DNA of 64,000 nt from Phycisphaerae bacterium. Its GTDB lineage: Bacteria; Planctomycetota; Phycisphaerae; UBA1845. Below are positions 8,770 through 17,007 of the stretch, one piece after another. Position 1 is the first letter of the stretch. Each line of letters starts with the position of its first letter. The DNA is taken from positions 300,027 to 364,026 of the forward strand of contig JAJDEB010000002.1 of assembly GCA_029260015.1 (NCBI GenBank). The letters are read 5' to 3'. The translations under genes were made by a program, and so were the position numbers. The notes below the pieces were generated by a model, which was not told the DNA's origin, did no database searches, and saw only the letters and a list, made by a program, of their open reading frames with translations.

Positions 8770-10190
8770 TGATTGAGATCCCCATCCTTCGCTGCGGTGA
8801 GCCTTACGAAAGCATCGAAACGGTGACGCTTCTGCATCATGCCACCGGTGAGCCATTCGCCCGCGTGCATCAAGCCAACAGCGGAATGGTGCGGCGCGAC
8901 ATGGTGAACATGCGCGACGATGCGCTGGAATCGTTTTCGATATCTGACTTGGTTGCGATGGCCAAAAAAGCCGGCGAGATTTTCATGTCGGCGACGCTGC
9001 CATTGGGCAACGCCAAGCAATCGTTTGACGAATATGTCAAGCAGTTGTCGTGCTCGACGGGCATGCCGATTTCATATTGCCGCGACAATGCCAGCAAGAT
9101 CGCAGGCGTGCTTGGGAAAATGGATGAGGTGCTCGCGGGGTTGACGCGCGGGCTTGATTTGGAAGTACTTGATCAAGGTTTCAGCAACGCGTCTGGACAG
9201 ATGCTCAGTTTTTATCGTGCAGGGCGGATTTTTGGCGCGGTGCTGCCGAGCAATTCGCCGGGTGTGCATTCGCTTTGGGCGCCGGCGATGGTACTCAAAG
9301 CGCCAATCGTTCTGAAACCCGGTCGCGAAGAACCGTGGACGCCGTATCGAATGATCGAAGCGTTCGCAGCCGCAGGTTTCCCGCGCGAGGCGATGGGTTT
9401 TTATCCCACCGATCATGGCGGTGCGGGCGAACTTCTACGGTCGGCTGACCGCGCGATGCTGTTTGGCGGTGGGGCGACGGTGCGTCCATACGAAAACGAC
9501 CCGCGCATCGAACTGCACGGTCCCGGTTATTCCAAAGTGATTCTCGGTGACGATGTTGCGGATGATTGGGCGCAGTACGTCGACTTAATGGCCACCTCGA
9601 TTGATCGCAACGGTGGGCGTTCGTGTATTAATGCGTCGGCGATCTGGTCGCCCAGGCATGGGCGCGAGGTTGCTGAAGCCGTCGGTAAAGCGTTGGCTCG
9701 GCATAAGGCGCTGCCGGCAGATGACCCGAACGCTACGCTTGCGGCATTCGCAAACCCAGCCGTCGCCGATCAGATTAACAATGTTATCGAACACGCACTG
9801 AGCGACGATGGCGCTGAGGACCTGTGTGCGACCCATCGTGGTACACCGCGACTTGCGCATCTGGGGCGATGTGCGTACTTGCAGCCGTCGGTGATTTGGT
9901 GTGAATCGCGCGAACATACGTTGGCCAATCGAGAATTTTTGTTCCCGTACGCTTCGGTTGTTGAGTGCCCTGTTGGAGAGATAGCAGATGCGATCGGACC
10001 GACGTTGGTGGCGACGGTAATCACCCGCGATGAATCGTTCGTTCATGCCTTGATGAATCACCCAAACGTCGACCGATTGAACATTGGCAACGTACCGACC
10101 TGGCGAATCAGTTGGGATCAGCCGCACGAAGGCAATCTGTTTGAATTGCTTTACCGTCAACGGGCGTTTCAATTCGAGCCGGCAGCATAA
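8769..10190 (+). CDS. Aldehyde dehydrogenase-superfamily acyl reductase (LuxC-like)
   Basis: 473 residues. Cofactor-binding segment with FGAVLPSNSPGVHSLW and VLKPGREEPWTPYRMIEAF. The catalytic cysteine lies in NGGRSCINASAIW at residue 286. In the LuxC acyl-CoA reductase of Vibrio harveyi the acylated residue is also Cys286 in a protein of similar length. Partnership with a LuxE-sized adenylating enzyme immediately upstream (one-base overlap, GGGGG 7 bases before the ATG) and an iron alcohol dehydrogenase downstream supports reduction of an activated acid to an aldehyde rather than aldehyde oxidation. The opposite direction, or a plain NAD-dependent aldehyde dehydrogenase, cannot be excluded. 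Cytoplasmic. Confidence 0.75.
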   Translation: MIEIPILRCGEPYESIETVTLLHHATGEPFARVHQANSGMVRRDMVNMRDDALESFSISDLVAMAKKAGEIFMSATLPLGNAKQSFDEYVKQLSCSTGMPISYCRDNASKIAGVLGKMDEVLAGLTRGLDLEVLDQGFSNASGQMLSFYRAGRIFGAVLPSNSPGVHSLWAPAMVLKAPIVLKPGREEPWTPYRMIEAFAAAGFPREAMGFYPTDHGGAGELLRSADRAMLFGGGATVRPYENDPRIELHGPGYSKVILGDDVADDWAQYVDLMATSIDRNGGRSCINASAIWSPRHGREVAEAVGKALARHKALPADDPNATLAAFANPAVADQINNVIEHALSDDGAEDLCATHRGTPRLAHLGRCAYLQPSVIWCESREHTLANREFLFPYASVVECPVGEIADAIGPTLVATVITRDESFVHALMNHPNVDRLNIGNVPTWRISWDQPHEGNLFELLYRQRAFQFEPAA

Positions 10191-10218
10191 GCGGCATTAT
10201 TATCATCGAGTTCTAACC

Positions 10219-11397
10219 ATGACTAAATCCCAACTCAATGACACCGATGCACCTTGCCCGGAACTGCTGGCGCAGTCGCCTGTGCGCGTGGTGGCTGGCG
10301 CTGGAGCGTTGGCGCGATTGGGTGAGTTGGCGCAGGAAATCAAAGCATCGCGCGTGCTGTTGGTCACTGACCCGGGTATCGAGAAGGCTGGCCATGCGAC
10401 GCGGGCGATCGAGAGTTTGAAGCAGCAAGGTATTGAGATCGTTTTATTCGATGGTGTTCACGAGAACCCAACCACCGAGCACGTCTCAGCCGGTTTAGCT
10501 TTGGCGAGCAGTCATCCGATCGATTTGATTGTCGGGGTCGGTGGTGGCAGCGCGATGGACTGCGCCAAGGGTATCAATCTGCTCTTGACCAATGGTGGTT
10601 CAATCAAGGATTACCACGGCGAAGGCAAAGCTGCGGAGCCCATGCTTCCGATGATTGTTGCGCCCACGACGGCAGGCACCGGTAGTGAAGCACAATCGTT
10701 CGCGCTGATCAGCGATCCGGTAACCCATGTGAAGATGGCCTGCGGTGATCGTCGCGATCCGCGCGAAGGTGGTCTGCGACCGCGTGTGGCAATTCTGGAT
10801 CACGAGTTGACGCGCAGCCAGCCGTCCAGTGTCGCAGCCGCTTCTGCGATCGACGCGGTATCGCATGCCGTCGAGACGGCAGCGACGACTGCGCGAACGG
10901 ATTTGTCGCGACAGTTTTCGCAGGAGGCCTGGAAGCGTCTCGATCGTTCGATCGAAGCGGCGCTGACCCATCCGGAGAATGATGAAGCGCGGCGCGAACT
11001 GCTCTGGGGAGCGCACCTCGCCGGTGCTGCGATTGAGCAGTCGATGCTGGGTGCGGCGCATGCGTGTGCCAATCCGTTGACAGCCCGCTATGGGATCGCG
11101 CACGGGATGGCCGTCGGGATCATGCTTCCGCATGTCGTACGGTTTAACTCAAGTATTAAGAGGGACGCGTACGCCTCGCTGGGGCTGGAAGCCGACGCAT
11201 TGGCCGACCGGATCACCCATTTTATCAACGTTGCAAACGTGCCCGACGGGTTGTCCGCTCTTGGGGTTGAGCGAGCTAATATTGGCGTGTTATCCGATTT
11301 GGCTGCGACGCAATGGACGGCAAAATTCAATCCCATTCCCGTAGACGCCGAAAAATTCAAGATCATCTACGAGTCGGCGTTGAATTCCGCGCACTGA
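10219..11397 (+). CDS. Iron-containing alcohol dehydrogenase
   Basis: 392 residues, typical family length. Seen: the NAD(P)-binding glycine motif GVGGGSAMDCAKGINLL (about residues 112-128), PTTAGTGSEAQSFA, and the metal ligands in order: Asp in AILDHELT, His in IDAVSHAVET, His in GAAHACANPL and His in YGIAHGMAVG. The family interconverts primary alcohols and aldehydes with NAD(P)H and Fe(II). The ATG at 10219 is 28 bases after the reductase stop codon; the frame stays open further upstream but that overlaps the previous gene. As the third gene of the cluster it would reduce the aldehyde made by the upstream reductase, or oxidise an alcohol if the pathway runs the other way. Confidence 0.88.
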   Translation: MTKSQLNDTDAPCPELLAQSPVRVVAGAGALARLGELAQEIKASRVLLVTDPGIEKAGHATRAIESLKQQGIEIVLFDGVHENPTTEHVSAGLALASSHPIDLIVGVGGGSAMDCAKGINLLLTNGGSIKDYHGEGKAAEPMLPMIVAPTTAGTGSEAQSFALISDPVTHVKMACGDRRDPREGGLRPRVAILDHELTRSQPSSVAAASAIDAVSHAVETAATTARTDLSRQFSQEAWKRLDRSIEAALTHPENDEARRELLWGAHLAGAAIEQSMLGAAHACANPLTARYGIAHGMAVGIMLPHVVRFNSSIKRDAYASLGLEADALADRITHFINVANVPDGLSALGVERANIGVLSDLAATQWTAKFNPIPVDAEKFKIIYESALNSAH

Positions 11398-11639
11398 TTC
11401 CGGTTCAGTTGGGTTTACATCCTGAGGCGAACAGGCACGAATCCGGATTTGGCTGGGCGACCGTATTTTCCAGGGCAATTTGACACTTCATCCGACGATG
11501 GGCGAGAATAACCGGAGGTTGCAGGTGGTCTCTTCGCCGCGAAGGCGTTTTGCGCGTCGATGAATGGGACTTGGATTCCGGTGCAGATTTGCAGCGTCAT
11601 GCGGATTGCGCATCAACACTTAAAAACACGGACAATGTC

Positions 11640-13028
11640 ATGGCTGATTTCGCTGCTGAGAACGGTGCGCTGCGCAGACTTCTTGTCGTAGCGATTGGGT
11701 TGGCCATATCTGCTGGTTGCAAGCCTGCAGATGACGCGGGTTCAAGCGGCATTCGGGCAGTACCAGCGTTGCAACTGACGATCATTTCGCCGCACAGCCA
11801 GCGCATCCGTGACACTTTCGCCGAAGCGTTCTCAGAGTGGCACGATTCTGAATTCAATCGCAGCGTCGCCATCGACTGGATTGTCCTGGGCACGCCGCAG
11901 TGCGTTGAATACATCGATGATATCTTTGAGGGACGCAACATCGAGGGCGGAATGAAAGCACCCGATCTGATGTTCGGTGGAGGTATCGCCTACCATCGAG
12001 CGCTGGCGGAACGGGATCGCTGCTTTGAACTCAAGCTCGGTGATGCACTTGAAGGTATTCCCGCCGATATTCACGGATTGCCGACACGCGATCAAGAGAA
12101 TCGCTGGGTGGCCACGGGACTGTCTAGTTTCGGTATCTTGTACAACGCGGCGGACTGCAAAGCCCGCGGAATCGAACCGCCTGCCACATGGAGCGATTTA
12201 GCCGATCCGCGTTTTGCGGGTTGGTTGGCGATCGCTGATCCTGCCAAGAGTGGTAGCTACCGACAGTCCATGATGTTGATTTTGCAGCATCAGGGTTGGG
12301 ACGACGGCTGGGGTACGCTGGTGCGGATCCTGGCAAACGCGCGGGCGCTGGAATCGGGAAGTGCGCGTGGGCACGATCAAATTGAATCGGGCGTGATGCT
12401 GGGCGGTTTCGCGGTCAACTTCGACGGTCTGCGCCGGGTGCAGGAGAATCCTGATTCGCTCGCGTACGTCAACCCCCCGGGAGCGTCGGCGGTTACGCCT
12501 GATGTGGTTTCGGTCGTCAAGACAGCAGCTGATGCGCGTTTGGCTGAGCAGTTTGTGCGTTTTTGTTTGTCGGAGCAGGGCCAGGCCATCTGGAGTGTAG
12601 ATGCTGACGGGCGCGAGGAATCCAATCACACGCTTTATCATTATCCGATTAAGCCAAGTCTTTATGAATCGCAAAAAGGTAAATTGGCCGTCGAAGACAA
12701 TCCGTTTGAAACCGACTTCGGCATTCAGATCGACCTGAAGTTAGCCGCAAAGCAGGCCGAGGCGCTGGTTCCTTTGACTGAAGCGATGTGCAATGGCAAT
12801 CACATTCTGCTGCAACAGGCTTGGGCGGCAGTTCAGAAATCGGGTATGAACGAAACGGCGCTGGCGAAGCTATGTGAACCGATCGTTGGCGAGCAGGAAG
12901 CATTTGACGCAATCGCAAGAATGCAAAGCGCTGGAAGCGCTGAAGCCGACGCCATCGAAAAGCAATGGGCGGAAGCTTTCCGGGCGCGACTCAAGGAAGT
13001 TATCGATTTGGCTGCGGATGCGGGGTAG
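11640..13028 (+). CDS. Solute-binding lipoprotein, iron/spermidine/2-aminoethylphosphonate type
   Basis: 462 residues from ATG 11640. N-terminal signal with lipobox AISAGC, so probably a membrane-anchored lipoprotein. The body has the bacterial extracellular solute-binding fold of the Fbp/PotD type: LTIISPHSQRIRDTFAEAF, then the ligand-pocket segment FGILYNAADCKARG followed by PATWSDLADPRFAGWLAI, and VAIDPAKSGSYR-like and FVRFCLSEQGQAIW sections. The length exceeds the usual 330-350, the extra being a helical C-terminal extension of about 100 residues. No permease or ATPase lies beside it, so it either serves a transporter encoded elsewhere or has a sensing role. The ligand is unknown. Confidence 0.75.
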   Translation: MADFAAENGALRRLLVVAIGLAISAGCKPADDAGSSGIRAVPALQLTIISPHSQRIRDTFAEAFSEWHDSEFNRSVAIDWIVLGTPQCVEYIDDIFEGRNIEGGMKAPDLMFGGGIAYHRALAERDRCFELKLGDALEGIPADIHGLPTRDQENRWVATGLSSFGILYNAADCKARGIEPPATWSDLADPRFAGWLAIADPAKSGSYRQSMMLILQHQGWDDGWGTLVRILANARALESGSARGHDQIESGVMLGGFAVNFDGLRRVQENPDSLAYVNPPGASAVTPDVVSVVKTAADARLAEQFVRFCLSEQGQAIWSVDADGREESNHTLYHYPIKPSLYESQKGKLAVEDNPFETDFGIQIDLKLAAKQAEALVPLTEAMCNGNHILLQQAWAAVQKSGMNETALAKLCEPIVGEQEAFDAIARMQSAGSAEADAIEKQWAEAFRARLKEVIDLAADAG

Positions 13029-13088
13029 GCAGTTTGAGCAGACCCTGACTTACCGACCGGTTTAAACCTTCCTTCAATCAATGCATAT

Positions 13089-13913
13089 CTATTTTGGAAT
13101 CTGCAACACTTCAGACGTAGGAAGCCGATCGCGAGAGACGCGCGGTAGGCTGAAATATTTTTCCCACCAGATTGAAAATGCCTGCATACGAAAATTAAGC
13201 TCTTCGAGCAGTTCCGCGTTGTTGTAATGTTCGATGGGGCGGGCACCTAGCGTCAGCGATTTTTCGATGATCTTGGTGGACCGTTGATAATTGTCGGCAC
13301 GAAGGACGCCCACGACGAGTGTGGTCCCAGCGCCCTGGTCTTGTATGTACTTGGCAAACTCATCCTTGTTTAGCTCGCCCGTCGATTGTCCATTCATCGT
13401 CACGACGAGATCGCGTGGTCGCAAACCGGATTCATGAGCCGCGTAGCCGAGTTCCACCTGCCTGATGATGAAGGCCGTTTGGTCACGGGCAAGCGGTGGC
13501 CCGCTGTAATCGTCGTAGACCACGCCCATGAAACCCTTGTGTTTTAGGAGTGTGTGCCAGAGGTATTGCTCTTTGACTATATCCTGGATTCTGAGGCGGA
13601 CTTCGTAATCGTCGTTGTCGCTGAAATGTCGAGCCAGTTTTGCAAAGGCGGCTGGTCCCTGTTCGGCGAGCAGCTTTGACGCAGCTTCCCGGGTTGAAAA
13701 ATCCGGCGAGCCCAGTTGTTCCAGAAGTGGTTCGATGACTTCGTCGGGGGCGTTTTCCAATCCCAGATTAATCAGGTCGAATTTGCCGTCACCCGAGTCG
13801 TTGCGGTTGGTGTTGAGTTGGCCATGGCTGCCAACGACAGGCAGCAGTAGATATATCGCGATCGTCGTGACGAACGCAAAAACGGAGTCGGGTTTTTCGT
13901 AGATCGACTTCAT
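13089..13913 (-). CDS. Membrane-anchored PDZ-domain protein, last gene of pilus-type operon
   Basis: 274 residues from ATG 13913. One N-terminal hydrophobic segment (AFVTTIAIYLLLPVVGSHG, residues 13-31) is a signal anchor or signal peptide. About 45-110 is helical with a HEAT-like stretch (LLEQLGSPDFSTREAASKLL). About 125-205 is a PDZ domain: LGYAAHESGLRPRDLVVTMN and a following strand-helix pair. It starts 2 bases after the preceding stop codon, so it is translationally coupled to a four-gene minus-strand operon. PDZ domains in type II secretion (GspC) bind partners or substrates; a similar role here is inference. Confidence 0.7.
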   Translation of the reverse strand: MKSIYEKPDSVFAFVTTIAIYLLLPVVGSHGQLNTNRNDSGDGKFDLINLGLENAPDEVIEPLLEQLGSPDFSTREAASKLLAEQGPAAFAKLARHFSDNDDYEVRLRIQDIVKEQYLWHTLLKHKGFMGVVYDDYSGPPLARDQTAFIIRQVELGYAAHESGLRPRDLVVTMNGQSTGELNKDEFAKYIQDQGAGTTLVVGVLRADNYQRSTKIIEKSLTLGARPIEHYNNAELLEELNFRMQAFSIWWEKYFSLPRVSRDRLPTSEVLQIPK

Positions 13914-13915
13914 GA

Positions 13916-15661
13916 TTAGCGGGGCGGATCCCACGCGCTGTTTTTGTAAATGTCGTAGAGATCGCTGTTTTCGTCGAACTCTTCCGTTTGTTCATAGACG
14001 TGCCCAGAGGCATCTACATAGACCAACGCCGTGGTCTTGACGGCTTGCTTGTTGCGACTGTTGCGCCGGCCTTTCTTCCAATACGGTTTGTCGTAAACGA
14101 TATCGACAACCGTTGCTCCGGTGCTGAAGTCTACGCTGTCGTCATCGCCGCGGTGTGTTTTAATGCGGCCAACCTCTTCACCGATGGGCGAGCCAACATT
14201 GACGGTGAACTGTTTTTGGATCCATTCGCCAGCCACCCATTTGAACAGATCGACTTTACATTCGTTCTTTTTCGCGTTACCCGACCGGACAAAGAAAATG
14301 GTGTCGCGATCGATGGTGACGGGTTCTGAAGGTTCCGACCACTCGCCGACGAGTTCGATTTTCTTGGCATTTTGCGGATCGTTGAGCAGCGGTGGTGTTC
14401 CGGCGTATTGGTTGTAGATGCGCGGGCGAATGCGGTATTGATAGGTTCTGCCGCTCTCAATGCTGCCGGGGGCTGCATCGTGTGCCCACAGCACCTGCTT
14501 GCCGATGCGGGCTTTGACGATCTGGCTGGCTTGTTCGGCGGTTTCAAGCTGCTTCTTGAGCTTGTCGACTTTACGTTGATCACGGGTGCCGGCTTTTTTT
14601 TCTGCCTCTTCGAAAAGTTTACGGGCGCGGGCCAGGTTTTCTTCTTTCAGTTGCTTTTCAAATTCATCGATCAGGTCGTCGAAGTCGAGATCTTTTTGGA
14701 CTTCGCCGGCTTTGCATTCGGGATAGCGACAAGTTTCGGCATCGGAAAGATACTCTGCGTCCATTTCGGTGACTTCATAATCGAAGCGGCCCCGCGGGTA
14801 CTTCCATTCGTCGCCGTAGTCGGTGCCCAGAAAAAGAGGACGCATCAGCGCGAGTTGGCTTTCAGGTTGGGCAATTAGGTTCTTGAATTCCTCGATTTGC
14901 TCGCGATCGTCTTCGGACACGTTGAACCCTTTGCCATCTTCGACTTTATAGACTTCGGGTTCTGGCAATTCCGGTAAAACCTGGTCGGCCACTGTGCTGA
15001 CGGGCTCCCAATCAGAGAAGCTACCGTTTGCGTTGAGTGTCCGGCGCTCGAGATCGGCACCGGTAAAAAGTGTTTTGGCACGCTCGGGGTTGTACCCGGC
15101 GTCAACGGCGAGGGCTTCCTGCCGATGGCGATCGAATACGGCTGAGACAGTGACCCAGTTGACGTCGCGCAGTGCCGTGGGATCGGTGCTTCGGGTCGGG
15201 GCGTTGCCGAGGGTTCCCGGTGGATTCACAAATGCACCGCTGCGTCCGGATTGAATGCCCGGGCGGTCAAGCTGGACGACCTGGATCAGATCGTGTCCTT
15301 CTGACGTGATCGTGCCGCCTTCGACTTCGGGTACGCGCGGCGGGAAGCTCAGCATTCGCGGGATTCTGCCGTCCACGCCAGCCGCTGCCAGCGGATCGAC
15401 GAGTTCGCTTACGCGGTTCATCGGGTCTTCGTAGGGTTCGACAGGTGCTTCAGCCCGTCGGAGGCGGTCGCGCAATGCATCAGCTTTTTCGCGCGTGGCA
15501 TTGTCGACCTGGGCGGGACCAAGCATTTCACCATCGGACTCAACCTTGTTGGGGGAGACGACGCCGTACTGGGCGATCGCCCACAGCAGTACCGCGCCGG
15601 TGATTCCGAGTATTGCTTTGTCGATGTGTCGAACGATGGGTCCGACAGATTGCTTGGCCAT
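13916..15661 (-). CDS. Bitopic membrane protein of pilus/secretion operon, function unknown
   Basis: 581 residues. A single membrane helix near the N-terminus (AILGITGAVLLWAIAQYGVV, residues 17-36) leaves a large exported domain. Residues about 325-390 are charged and strongly helical (EEAEKKAGTRDQRKVDKLKKQLE-like), probably coiled coil, followed by a beta-rich region containing YQYRIRPRIYNQYAG and GEWSEPSEPVTI, which resembles a fibronectin-like strand pattern. No named family recognised. It sits in the position of PilP/GspC-like genes behind a PilM homologue. GGAG lies about 10 bases before the ATG. Confidence 0.7.
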   Translation of the reverse strand: MAKQSVGPIVRHIDKAILGITGAVLLWAIAQYGVVSPNKVESDGEMLGPAQVDNATREKADALRDRLRRAEAPVEPYEDPMNRVSELVDPLAAAGVDGRIPRMLSFPPRVPEVEGGTITSEGHDLIQVVQLDRPGIQSGRSGAFVNPPGTLGNAPTRSTDPTALRDVNWVTVSAVFDRHRQEALAVDAGYNPERAKTLFTGADLERRTLNANGSFSDWEPVSTVADQVLPELPEPEVYKVEDGKGFNVSEDDREQIEEFKNLIAQPESQLALMRPLFLGTDYGDEWKYPRGRFDYEVTEMDAEYLSDAETCRYPECKAGEVQKDLDFDDLIDEFEKQLKEENLARARKLFEEAEKKAGTRDQRKVDKLKKQLETAEQASQIVKARIGKQVLWAHDAAPGSIESGRTYQYRIRPRIYNQYAGTPPLLNDPQNAKKIELVGEWSEPSEPVTIDRDTIFFVRSGNAKKNECKVDLFKWVAGEWIQKQFTVNVGSPIGEEVGRIKTHRGDDDSVDFSTGATVVDIVYDKPYWKKGRRNSRNKQAVKTTALVYVDASGHVYEQTEEFDENSDLYDIYKNSAWDPPR

Positions 15662-15695
15662 GATTCATGTACTCCGGGTATTTCGATACGTCGCG

Positions 15696-16907
15696 TTAGA
15701 CGTCGTCGGTCTTGGGTTTCTCGGGACGCGTTTTCTTTAGCGGTTCCAGAATCTCGTCGGGCATCAGCGGTAAGTAGAATTCGGAAAAGAACTGCGTTTC
15801 CATGTCCAACGAAAGTTGGACCACTGGCTGGTCGCCGAATATCTTGCCGCGCATCGAGGGGTTTGGGTCGACGGCTTCGTATTCAACATTGACAATGGTG
15901 AGGAATTGGTCGCGGCACAACTCCGCCATGATCTCGGGCATCTCTTCAGCATTGACAACAAGCACGACGGACAACTGCATTAACTCATAGAGTTCGTTTG
16001 ATTTGTTGCCCGTGAACACAGATTCGGCGTTACCGGGTGGTACCCTGTGGTCCTTCCCTTGCGCTGCATTATTTTTTGATGCCGCCTCTGTGACATAGTA
16101 TTTGGTGGCTTGAATTGAAACGAGTTCTTTGATGGGAAGATTTCCGACCCAGGGTTTTGTGCCGTCTTGACCCAGTTGCGCTGCTTTGGATTCGTTGATC
16201 GCTGCGATCCGGTCGATGATCATCCGTTGGACCCAAACTTCGAGTTGGGCGTGCCACATTTGCACAGGCGATGGTGGACGGCCCACATACATCGGAGCGG
16301 CTGGGTCGCGGTCCGACACGTCGCTTTGGTGAAATGAGTCGTTGGTCGCGTAACAGTAGATCGAGTGGGCTTTGGTGATCGATGCCCGAACCTCTGGGCG
16401 GTTGACCATTGCGTCTTCATCTATCTTGGATTCGATTTGAAGTTCGTTTCTTCGGTTCTTGTCTTCATTGATGCGGTCGCGCGTTTGGGCGATGTCGTCA
16501 GCCGTGGGTACGTCGCCCGCCTTCAGCCTCTGAAGCCAGGTGCTCACTTCGTCCTGATACGCACTCTTGAACTCGCTCCGCTCTGCTGGCGTCGGTGCAG
16601 GAAATGCCGTGTCAGTCAGTGGCTCGTGGTAGTTCATGTCACGCACTTTGCCAAGGACGCTTTTGTCTGCGGCCATGATCTTATCGACGCGACCCTTGGC
16701 TTGGTCGACAGCCCCCTTATTGATGAGTGGGTTGGCGTTCGCCGCGGTCTTGAGTTCGTTTCGAACTTGAAGAGCGGCTTGCATGTCTTGAGTGATGTTC
16801 GACATGCCGCTCATTCCGAAATAAATCAGGACGATGCCAGCCACCGCGCCAACACCGCAGGCGATTTCAAAAATGAAACGTTTGATGATTTCGATCACAG
16901 CTTTCAT
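15696..16907 (-). CDS. PilO-like bitopic membrane protein (tentative)
   Basis: 403 residues. N-terminal membrane helix (residues 10-32, FIFEIACGVGAVAGIVLIYFG), then a helical periplasmic stalk and a mixed domain. The order PilM-like, then two single-span proteins, recalls pilM-pilN-pilO-pilP, and the topology fits PilO, but sequence similarity is not evident to me and the protein is about twice PilO length. The C-terminus is proline and lysine rich. SD GGAG 7 bases before the ATG. It lies 34 bases upstream of the next operon gene. Confidence 0.6.
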   Translation of the reverse strand: MKAVIEIIKRFIFEIACGVGAVAGIVLIYFGMSGMSNITQDMQAALQVRNELKTAANANPLINKGAVDQAKGRVDKIMAADKSVLGKVRDMNYHEPLTDTAFPAPTPAERSEFKSAYQDEVSTWLQRLKAGDVPTADDIAQTRDRINEDKNRRNELQIESKIDEDAMVNRPEVRASITKAHSIYCYATNDSFHQSDVSDRDPAAPMYVGRPPSPVQMWHAQLEVWVQRMIIDRIAAINESKAAQLGQDGTKPWVGNLPIKELVSIQATKYYVTEAASKNNAAQGKDHRVPPGNAESVFTGNKSNELYELMQLSVVLVVNAEEMPEIMAELCRDQFLTIVNVEYEAVDPNPSMRGKIFGDQPVVQLSLDMETQFFSEFYLPLMPDEILEPLKKTRPEKPKTDDV

Positions 16908-17007
16908 GCTGTTTCTCCGAGACGATGATGACAGCCAGGGTCTCTATTCCGTCGCCCGTTTAGAATAAACCCCTATCAAGCTAAAACCCCAATTAAGCTC
17001 AAAAATG

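Noticed and set aside
7663..10190. Complete bacterial luminescence (lux) operon.
   Set aside because: Only LuxE- and LuxC-like parts are present; there is no luxA/luxB, and the assignments themselves are tentative.
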